Assembly: GCF_008710095.1 (NCBI RefSeq)
Contig: NZ_VYKJ01000004.1
Location: 357,785 to 421,784, forward strand
Origin: Affinibrenneria salicis
Lineage (GTDB): Bacteria > Pseudomonadota > Gammaproteobacteria > Enterobacterales > Enterobacteriaceae
Length of the DNA: 64,000 nucleotides
Direction: 5' to 3'
Part shown: one piece after another, positions 57,097-64,000 of the stretch
Numbering within the stretch: the stretch's first letter is position 1
Layout: each line of letters begins with the position of its first letter
The notes under the pieces: generated by a model
The model's input: only the letters and a program-made list of their open reading frames with translations
Databases searched by the model: none
What the model was told of the DNA's origin: nothing
Program-made: the position numbers and the translations under genes

Positions 57097-57911
57097 GTGA
57101 AAAGACCCTGGTGGTTAGAACATAGGTTCAATTGTACAAAAAACAGTTACGGGACACAGCCTGGAAGGTAGAGACCATGAGAATCGGAAACTTTGAAGGG
57201 TTTAGCGGATGGTGTTAAGTTGCGGATTTTTGAGTCGTTAAGAGACATGTGGGGGTCACTCCGTCATCGAACCAACTTGACCCCAAATCTGACCACCAAA
57301 TTCTCCCGATGCGGAGGGAAAACCAGAAACGCATCGGGAAGACTTTTCACGCTAACCTGTTGAATCAATGTACAAATAGGGATTCGCAAGGATGCATGAA
57401 AACAAGTAAATGACTCCTCTGACTGAGATCGCCTTAGCCAGTAAATGGCTAATAAACAGGCTAAATGGTAACAGCTTTTCTGTCAAGACCACCAAAGTGA
57501 CCACCTCTGAGAAATGTATACATTTAGAAGAGGCAATGACCACTGGGGAGGATAAGACGTTGACCCGTGATTTCGTATTTATTTGTTATGTAATGTTTTT
57601 ATTGTTAGTCATCATTTCTATACTCACCTTTTTTGGTGTTATCTGTGGTTAGTTATCACAGCACTAACCAATTTTTGAGCATTTGGATTGACTAATACCA
57701 TTTCTTTTCATTATGAATAATGATGCGTCAACTGATGGCGAACAGGCCAAATCCACTCTTCTACAACTGCCCATTGCCACGGTGTGGAATAATTAAAAAT
57801 TTTAGATTTTTGAGATTATTCTCATTTCCATCTTGATTTTATTTGTTTTTTCATCAAAATTCATAGTTCACAAGCTGTTCTCACTCCAAAAACAACCGTA
57901 AAGGGATTATT
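57097..57911. other. Region between IS5 element and RADAR operon
   Basis: 815 bp, AT-rich on its right side. It holds the upstream end of the IS element, an unexplained stretch with repeated GACCACC-type words (57240-57530), the small membrane ORF (separate entry) and the presumed rdrA promoter between 57780 and 57911. No other gene seen. Confidence 0.45.
57536..57652 (+). CDS. Possible 38-residue single-TM small protein
   Basis: ATG 57536 is preceded by AGAAGAGGC. The product is a short charged head (MTTGEDKTLTRD) followed by one transmembrane helix of about 22 residues (FVFICYVMFLLLVIISILTF). The same frame is open further upstream to 57410. It lies 259 bases before rdrA in the same direction. 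Size and form are like small inner-membrane proteins or type I toxins. Not recognised; could be chance. Confidence 0.35.
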   Translation: MTTGEDKTLTRDFVFICYVMFLLLVIISILTFFGVICG

Positions 57912-60635
57912 GTGAACACGATATACATACCATTAGACAGCGGAGAGTCTGCGGTTCTTAAGGATCCAGATACCTTACTTCCCCGAAATATTTACGAACA
58001 GCTTACTCGATTTATTGAAAAGGCTGTTAACGAAGTACCAAAGCCTCACGAAGCGCTTAATGAAACCCGTAGCCATAAGGCTATATCGATTGACGGCGCA
58101 AGGGGGACAGGAAAAACGTCGGTGCTAGTGAATTTGAACGACTATCTGCAGAGTAATGCTCAGCAACTGGCGGGGAAAATTCATACCCTTGATCCTATCG
58201 ATCCGACCCTGCTTGAAGATGGTGAGTCGCTGTTCTTGCATATTATTGTTGCTGCCGTGCTTCATGATAAAGAGATCAAAACTGCCCAAAGCAGGGACCT
58301 CGATAAGTCCAGAGTGTTTACCCAGAAGCTTGAGAACTTGGCGCACGGACTGGAGTCCGTTGATTTGCAACAGAATCAACGTGGAATGGATAAAATTCGC
58401 TCCTTATATGGCAGCAAGCATCTGGCAAATTGCGTTGAAGAGTTTTTAAAATCTGCGTTGGAGTTGATCGGAAAGAAATTATTGATACTACCGATTGATG
58501 ATGTGGACACTTCACTCAACCGGGCATTTGAAAATCTGGAAATATTGCGTCGTTATCTTACCTCTCCGTATGTTTTGCCGGTAGTGAGTGGCGATCGCCG
58601 TTTATATGATGAGGTCTGCTGGCGAGATTTTCATGGAAGGCTGAATAAAGATTCAGCATATAATCGCAAGAACACATATGATATTGCTAGAGATTTGGCA
58701 ATTGAGTATCAGCGTAAAATTCTGCCGCTACCGCGCAGACTGAGTATGCCCGATGTAAGTGATTACTGGCAGCAAGATGGTATCGAAGTTACGCTAGATA
58801 AAAATGGCATTCCTCTGCGTAATTTTATGGCGTGGTTGAAAATATTTATTACCGGCCCCGTGAATGGCCTTGAGGGTAGTGATTTACCGCTACCGATACC
58901 TTCAATACGTGCTTTAACCCAGTTCATCAACCATTGCAGGGATTTAATTCGTGAGCTTCCTGAACCATTCAGAAAGAAAGCCAGTACGCTGGCTTTACGT
59001 CGTATGTGGCAAATGCCTGATGTTCCTCTTGATGTTCTTGAAAGTTTTGCTGAAAAACATCGGGAATTGAGTAAAGAAGCTAAGCGTGAATATGGGGAGG
59101 CTTACAAGCTATTTTATGATGGACTAAAGAATTTCACTGCTTGGGAGAGTAAGGCTTATCTAGAAAATGATAAAAAATCTGCATGGCTCGATAAGTTGTG
59201 TGAGTATTTTCGTTTTGAACCTAAGGCTGGGGCTGTGTTTTTAACGCTTCAGGCAAAACAGTTCTGGGTGTCATGGGCGCAGGGTGACAATCGTAATCAA
59301 TCGATTCTTGCGACTCCGCTTTTTCAACCCTTATTGCATAATTTTCGTGAATACGATGTCTTTGAAAGGTATGATGATCTTTCTGATTGGGAATCTCAGT
59401 TAAGAACAAGGTTACCGGAGAGTTGGTTGACTGCCATTAAAGGGCAAAAAACGCTTTTACCCTATCCTGTGGCAGAGGCGGGAATTAATACCAGTTTAAA
59501 GTGGAAGTATTGGGAAGAATTAGAGAACTATGGGTTTGATCCTGCTTTGGAAAGCAAGGCAAATTTCCTTTTGTCCACGTTGATGCAGAGGAATTTTTAT
59601 ACAAACTCTAAACAGTCGGTCGTGATAAATATTGGTAGAGTTTTTGAAATAATTATTGCTAGCCTTGTTTCGGATTTAGAGTTGGCCGACTTGCAGAGAA
59701 TTAGACAACGTTCTCCATTTTACTCTGCTAGCGCGCTTGCACCTACCAAAACGTTAGATTTGGAAGAGGATTTTACGAAAAAGAATACAAGATTTATGAA
59801 TAACAGAAGTGAAACTGACAGAGACACTTCTGATGATATTCTTGTTGATGTGCCGGATAAAAATGAGGACGCATGGAAAAAACTTTGTGATGAAATAAAC
59901 CATTGGAGAAAGACACACAATGTGGCTAGTACAAACTTATCACCTTGGCTGGTTTATAAGGTTTTTAATAAAACATATAGTCAGGTTGCTAATAATGTGT
60001 TTGTTCCCAGTGGAATGCAAAATATTGATGCGGCTCTAAATTTTTTTGGTAGGGTTTTTTATGCAGTTTGGTCAGCATTTGGTAGTTTTGAAAAGGGCGA
60101 ATTGTTCGGACTATCCGATGTGGTTGCTACAACTAATATTATTTCGGCAAAAAATTTTTATAATCATGATAACTTCCGAGTGAATGTTGGACCGTTTACG
60201 CCTGAGCAAAACCAAAATTCTGACAGCGATCGTGAGGCATATCAGCATCGCAAAATGTATGGTGAAAAAACCAGAGCGGTAAGTTATGTATTAGCAACTC
60301 ATCCGCTGAAAAAATGGACCGACGAGGTATTACGCACTGAGTTTAAACAAAAACAGAATGCTCAGCTTCAGACCGAGAGAAAAATGCTGACTCAGGCTGA
60401 GAAAATTATAGATATCAGCCCGGCAAGAGAGTTTATCACAAGCAAACTTTCATTAAATTCACACTCCCGGTTGGTTAAAACACGTATAATAAAACAGCTT
60501 AAGATGTTATATCCAAACTACGATAAGGCTAAGGACTTCATTGATGAAGTTACAAACCACTTCCCTCAGAATGATCCCGCAATTAATACGCTTCTGAAAG
60601 CATTTGCAGAACTTTACCCCGATGGTGACAAATAA
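57912..60635 (+). CDS. rdrA: RdrA, RADAR anti-phage ATPase
   Basis: 907 residues, the expected size. STAND/AAA+-like NTPase with Walker A GARGTGKT at residues 62-69 and Walker B LLILPIDDVDTS around residues 190-200. The remainder is a large helical C-terminal region with no nuclease or known effector motif. In RADAR, RdrA forms heptamer rings that associate with RdrB; together they edit or deplete adenosine nucleotides on infection. GTG start after AAGGGA. Its stop overlaps the rdrB start (TAATG). AT-rich relative to the host genes. Confidence 0.88.
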   Translation: MNTIYIPLDSGESAVLKDPDTLLPRNIYEQLTRFIEKAVNEVPKPHEALNETRSHKAISIDGARGTGKTSVLVNLNDYLQSNAQQLAGKIHTLDPIDPTLLEDGESLFLHIIVAAVLHDKEIKTAQSRDLDKSRVFTQKLENLAHGLESVDLQQNQRGMDKIRSLYGSKHLANCVEEFLKSALELIGKKLLILPIDDVDTSLNRAFENLEILRRYLTSPYVLPVVSGDRRLYDEVCWRDFHGRLNKDSAYNRKNTYDIARDLAIEYQRKILPLPRRLSMPDVSDYWQQDGIEVTLDKNGIPLRNFMAWLKIFITGPVNGLEGSDLPLPIPSIRALTQFINHCRDLIRELPEPFRKKASTLALRRMWQMPDVPLDVLESFAEKHRELSKEAKREYGEAYKLFYDGLKNFTAWESKAYLENDKKSAWLDKLCEYFRFEPKAGAVFLTLQAKQFWVSWAQGDNRNQSILATPLFQPLLHNFREYDVFERYDDLSDWESQLRTRLPESWLTAIKGQKTLLPYPVAEAGINTSLKWKYWEELENYGFDPALESKANFLLSTLMQRNFYTNSKQSVVINIGRVFEIIIASLVSDLELADLQRIRQRSPFYSASALAPTKTLDLEEDFTKKNTRFMNNRSETDRDTSDDILVDVPDKNEDAWKKLCDEINHWRKTHNVASTNLSPWLVYKVFNKTYSQVANNVFVPSGMQNIDAALNFFGRVFYAVWSAFGSFEKGELFGLSDVVATTNIISAKNFYNHDNFRVNVGPFTPEQNQNSDSDREAYQHRKMYGEKTRAVSYVLATHPLKKWTDEVLRTEFKQKQNAQLQTERKMLTQAEKIIDISPAREFITSKLSLNSHSRLVKTRIIKQLKMLYPNYDKAKDFIDEVTNHFPQNDPAINTLLKAFAELYPDGDK

Positions 60636-63379
60636 TGTTAACTCGGTCTCTAAGTGAACATGCAGCAGGGTGTTTTTTCACTGATGAGCGTCTGTCACAA
60701 CGCTTTCTAGATATCCTTTTATCGCCACCCAAGGATTTTGAAACGTGGTCATCATTGCAGGAGGAATCTTTCAAGCTGCTCGTTAAGAGCATCGATAGCC
60801 GATATCCACGCACTTACCGGTTAACCGACGTACGCCAGCTTGTGGGGAACATATGTGACAACGGGTTACTGACGAGTCCGACACTACCTTGGCTCGATGT
60901 CATTGCGGATCAGCTACTGTTGCGGAATGGCGACTTACTCTATTACCGCGAAAATAAGGTTCAAGACTACGTGCGAATAGCCGCGGAACTCGACCCGGCC
61001 CTTCTAGTGGGATGGCGTCTTGGCGACTGGCTTTTGCAAAGCCCACCGCCGCGATTGACGGACATAACCCGTGTGGTGATGGCGCAGAATCCGTTTTTTG
61101 CTCCACCTGCTAATGCAGGTAAACCTTTTGCCGAGGGGCACGTACATCTCGGGGGAGTGACGGCTGGAGATACTATTTTGGATGGCTATCTTTTTGAAGA
61201 GATTGAACTACCCAAAAGCAAAGAGATGTTGTTGTGGGCACACAAAGAGCATGATGAGTTAACACCGTTGATAAATCGAGCAAAGTCTTTGCTTACAGTT
61301 CTACTTTCAGCCTCCCCTCAAACGGTTTCTGAGCAAAATCAAAATGGTTTGGATCAGCGTAAAACTGTATCTGAGAAGTACAAGGCATTACAGAACCCAA
61401 TGGATAGCATCCAGCGTCTCCCGGACTGGTTATTGCTTGCTAAAAAGAATTGCGGAACTGAAAGCGTCAGCCCCGGCTGGTTTTTAAACCAACTGGCGCA
61501 TGCCTCCGAAAAAAAACATCCCTCACGCTGGCTGTGGCTGCAGCTTTACCTTTGCCACTCTTATCAGCTTAAAGACACTCATCCGCTGGAGCGCACGGCA
61601 ATACTCTGCTTTTGGCTTACGGTAAATGCGCTACGGCGTCACATTATTATGGACGGGCAGGGGCTTGCGTGTTTTACCGAGCGTTATTTTAATGGTGCTT
61701 TACGTGCGGGTAAGAAAGCTGACAGTAGCAATATGCGCTACCTGTTTGCCGGTAAAGACGATGTGGCCGAAGTGAAAGCATCCCCAAAGGCTTTCGATCA
61801 TGAGATGGTCACTGCATTTTCCTCGACATTGCTGAAAACCCTCGGCATTCCAGCTGTTTTTCCACCGTATATTTTTGGTGAGCATGAGATTAAGCCAGAT
61901 GAACGCGTGCTGCGCTATATTGGAGCACTGGAGCGCTGGCAGTTTTGTGGGCACTTTTCTCGCTCTAAAACTGCAAGTCGCGGCATGCGAGCAAAGGCTG
62001 ATTTGCAGGCTAACTGGACAGAAGCGGAGCGATTGTTACAGAAACTGTACAGTCATAATGGCTGGAATCATCCCGTCTTCTTAGGGGGTAAACGTAACCC
62101 ACATTTTCATTTTCAGCCGTCGAACTGGTTTCGAGGGCTTGATGTTGCAGGGGATGAAAACGTACTAAAAATTGCAGGCTTTGCCCCGATGCTGCGCTGG
62201 CTACGAAGTGGATTATATCCCGTTCCAGACGGGCTTCGCGCCAGTATGAGTTTTCATTTCAGTATTCATGCCGGGGAGGATTACGCACATCCGGCGTCAG
62301 GATTGCGCCATATTGATGAAACGGTTCGCTTCTGCGAAATGCGGGAGGGAGACCGGCTAGGACATGCTCTGGCTCTCGGAATTGAACCTGCGCTCTGGGC
62401 GAAACGGCATGGTGAAATGATACTACCTCTGGATGAACATTTAGATAATCTAGTCTGGCAGTGGCACTATGCAACGCTTTTATCGGCTTCATTGCCTCTC
62501 GCTCAGGCGGTATTACCGCTGCTTGAGCGTAGAATCGCACGCTTTATTGCACGGTGCGAATGGTGCAAAAAGAGACCTCCGCAAATAGATAACAGTGTGG
62601 TGGGGAAACAGGCCTGTAGTGATGATAAACCTCTGGAAAATATTACACCTGATACGCTCTACCGGGCCTGGCTACTGCGGCGTAATTGTTCATATCGACT
62701 CCAGCAACTCCACGGCGGTTCACCTTTGACCTCGCAAGAGAAATGCGCGCTGCCGGATTGGGCTACGCTCAGCGATAAAGGCAATGTGGCGGCGCAGCTT
62801 TATCAGCAAAGACACTCGAGTCTCCTTGACGATCTGCCGCCGCAACTGGTAGTTGTGCGTGTAGCGGACGAATGGGGAACTCAGGAGCTGATTGGCTTGG
62901 GAAATCCCGGTAAACTGCGTCAGCAGGCTCGTGATGGTAAAGATATCCTCCAAGACATTGATACGCCGGTAGAGCTGCAATTTATGCATGCTTTACAGGA
63001 CTATTTGCTAGATCACTATGATCGTAAAGGATTAATTATCGAAACCAATCCAACATCAAACGTATATATCGCGCGATTCAAAAAGCACGTAGAGCATCCT
63101 ATTTTTCGTTGGAATCCTCCGGATGAAGAACTGTTGAAACCAGGCGCTGAATTCAATCGTTATGGATTGCGCCGTGGGCCAGTCAGGGTTCTGGTCAATA
63201 CTGACGATCCAGGGATTATGCCTACGACATTACGGACGGAATTTTTACTACTGCGAGAGGCTGCGATTGAGCGTGGTGTCAGCCGAACGATGGCAGAATA
63301 TTGGCTGGAAAGGCTGCGCCTGTACGGGCTGGAACAGTTTCAGCGTAATCATTTAAATGTATTTGAAGTTATTGAATAG
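60635..63379 (+). CDS. rdrB: RdrB, RADAR adenosine deaminase
   Basis: 914 residues. The adenosine-deaminase TIM barrel is split by long insertions as in RdrB. Zinc and catalytic motifs are all visible: GHVHLGG (residues 168-174, HxH), HAGEDYAHP (from residue 545, His and catalytic Glu), RLGHALALG (His) and NTDDPGIM (Asp857-Asp858). ETNPTSN before the last motif is the usual structural block. RdrB deaminates adenosine (in RNA or as ATP) to inosine and assembles into large shells. Coupled to rdrA by a one-base overlap. Confidence 0.9.
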   Translation: MLTRSLSEHAAGCFFTDERLSQRFLDILLSPPKDFETWSSLQEESFKLLVKSIDSRYPRTYRLTDVRQLVGNICDNGLLTSPTLPWLDVIADQLLLRNGDLLYYRENKVQDYVRIAAELDPALLVGWRLGDWLLQSPPPRLTDITRVVMAQNPFFAPPANAGKPFAEGHVHLGGVTAGDTILDGYLFEEIELPKSKEMLLWAHKEHDELTPLINRAKSLLTVLLSASPQTVSEQNQNGLDQRKTVSEKYKALQNPMDSIQRLPDWLLLAKKNCGTESVSPGWFLNQLAHASEKKHPSRWLWLQLYLCHSYQLKDTHPLERTAILCFWLTVNALRRHIIMDGQGLACFTERYFNGALRAGKKADSSNMRYLFAGKDDVAEVKASPKAFDHEMVTAFSSTLLKTLGIPAVFPPYIFGEHEIKPDERVLRYIGALERWQFCGHFSRSKTASRGMRAKADLQANWTEAERLLQKLYSHNGWNHPVFLGGKRNPHFHFQPSNWFRGLDVAGDENVLKIAGFAPMLRWLRSGLYPVPDGLRASMSFHFSIHAGEDYAHPASGLRHIDETVRFCEMREGDRLGHALALGIEPALWAKRHGEMILPLDEHLDNLVWQWHYATLLSASLPLAQAVLPLLERRIARFIARCEWCKKRPPQIDNSVVGKQACSDDKPLENITPDTLYRAWLLRRNCSYRLQQLHGGSPLTSQEKCALPDWATLSDKGNVAAQLYQQRHSSLLDDLPPQLVVVRVADEWGTQELIGLGNPGKLRQQARDGKDILQDIDTPVELQFMHALQDYLLDHYDRKGLIIETNPTSNVYIARFKKHVEHPIFRWNPPDEELLKPGAEFNRYGLRRGPVRVLVNTDDPGIMPTTLRTEFLLLREAAIERGVSRTMAEYWLERLRLYGLEQFQRNHLNVFEVIE

Positions 63380-63390
63380 AGGATTTTATC

Positions 63391-63816
63391 GTGAGTGGTA
63401 CATTGCCTTACTTGCAATATACGGATGTCAATGGGCTACAACCTAAGCTCAAAGAAGAGCTGAAAAATTTACGGAGAAAAGAGTATTTGTCGTACTGGCC
63501 TCGTTTTCTGATACGTAGAATTTCGCTTTATGCTATTCCGTTCCTCATGTTCTTCACTTTTTTCTTTTGTCTGAGTCTGACGAAGAAAGTTGGGGCAGAG
63601 GAAGTGAATAATATTCTTGGAACCGTGAGCATATCCTTCAGTAGCTGCCTGCTGCTGGGGATTATTATTTCTGGTGTCGTGTTACTCTTGCAGTGGAAGT
63701 GCTTCAGCTGTAAATACAGTCCGCAGGATACGAATGGAGTTGTTGGGTCTCGTAAGTTAAATTATAAATTACTTGCTCATGTTGATCTTGCCCAGCAACG
63801 GTGGACACTGCCTTAA
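63391..63816 (+). CDS. Accessory two-TM membrane protein of the RADAR operon, 3' end cut by an IS3 element
   Basis: GTG start 12 bases after the rdrB stop with GAGG upstream. A basic N-terminal helix (about residues 15-45) precedes two membrane helices ([18 protein letters not shown] and [20 protein letters not shown]). RADAR operons often carry an accessory membrane gene (rdrC, Csx27-like, or rdrD, SLATT-like). Two helices suit SLATT, but the assignment is not certain. The last four codons and the stop come from the inserted IS (TGGACAC begins at 63802), so the native C-terminus after about residue 137 is missing. Confidence 0.7.
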   Translation: MSGTLPYLQYTDVNGLQPKLKEELKNLRRKEYLSYWPRFLIRRISLYAIPFLMFFTFFFCLSLTKKVGAEEVNNILGTVSISFSSCLLLGIIISGVVLLLQWKCFSCKYSPQDTNGVVGSRKLNYKLLAHVDLAQQRWTLP

Positions 63817-64000
63817 ACGAGGTTTCTTTCCTCAAATTGCACCGGGCTTAGCCCGCCGTTGGCACTATGCCGTCGGTGCCGATTGTAGTCTATCTCGATA
63901 TACTCGAATACCGCCGATTTCATCTCCTCCCGCGTGTTGAACCTCTCTCCGTGGACTAGCTCCACTTTCAGGCTATGGAAAAAGCTTTCCGCACAGGCGT
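63802..64000 (-). mobile_element. IS3-family element (partial, right part outside window)
   Basis: Starts at the terminal TGGACAC and continues to the window edge. The minus strand encodes the OrfB C-terminus in one open frame ([20 protein letters not shown], then [20 protein letters not shown] and [11 protein letters not shown]). This is an intact-looking IS3-group integrase end. The closely related but decayed end at 25653 shows an older insertion of the same family. Confidence 0.88.

Overview
The window looks like the chromosome of a gamma-proteobacterium of the order Enterobacterales. The evidence is a type II (E. coli-like) bcs cellulose cluster, an E. coli-like yiaKLMNO-lyxK-sgbHUE block, enterobacterial-type intergenic repeats and many decayed insertion sequences. 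A plant- or insect-associated lineage such as Brenneria, Dickeya, Pectobacterium or Sodalis would fit, but this is inference: no rRNA or other marker gene is present. Base composition is uneven. The bcs genes are very GC-rich, while the MBL, MoaF-like, LysR and RADAR stretches are AT-rich, which suggests separate acquisitions.

Layout. 1-8 kb: bcsR-Q-A-B-C on the minus strand, with bcsC running off the left edge. An 889-bp divergent region carrying an 8-bp tandem repeat separates it from bcsG on the plus strand. bcsZ, bcsE and bcsF are not at their usual places. 10.7-12.8 kb: an unrecognised multi-spanning membrane protein and an APH-fold kinase. 13.7-21.8 kb: iolD, an EamA transporter, a truncated adhE, iolA/mmsA and a HAD phosphatase, separated by MITE-like elements. 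22.3-25.6 kb: two drug-efflux modules, SMR+TetR and MFS<>TetR, the second with two palindromic operators. 26-34.6 kb: MBL-fold hydrolase, OYE-family reductase, MoaF-like and cupin-like proteins, and TetR<>SnoaL-like, mixed with remnants of IS3, IS630, IS30, IS256 and IS5 elements and more MITEs.

34.6-49.4 kb is the best-ordered catabolic locus. A set of minus-strand genes (sugar ABC transporter, SMP-30 lactonase, yiaK, yiaL, a DUF4862 protein, the yiaMNO TRAP transporter, lyxK, sgbH, sgbU, sgbE) lies divergent from the IclR regulator yiaJ. The E. coli-type pathway takes 2,3-diketo-L-gulonate through reduction, phosphorylation, decarboxylation and epimerisation to D-xylulose 5-phosphate. Here a second transporter and a sugar-lactone hydrolase are added at the promoter-proximal end, which suggests that a lactone or other precursor sugar acid feeds the same route.

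49.5-54 kb: LysR regulator, a 2-hydroxycarboxylate transporter damaged by deletion and frameshift, a LeuD/LeuC-like hydro-lyase pair and a TauE/SafE permease. 54.8-56 kb: quinone reductase divergent from an HxlR regulator. 56.1-57.1 kb: an IS5-family element with an A8 slippery site.

57.9-63.8 kb is the most notable module: a RADAR anti-phage defence operon. It consists of an AAA+-type ATPase (rdrA) overlapping by one base an adenosine-deaminase-fold protein (rdrB) with all metal and catalytic motifs visible, followed by a two-TM membrane protein whose 3' end has been cut by an IS3-family element that runs off the right edge. No rRNA, tRNA, CRISPR array or replication origin was recognised.
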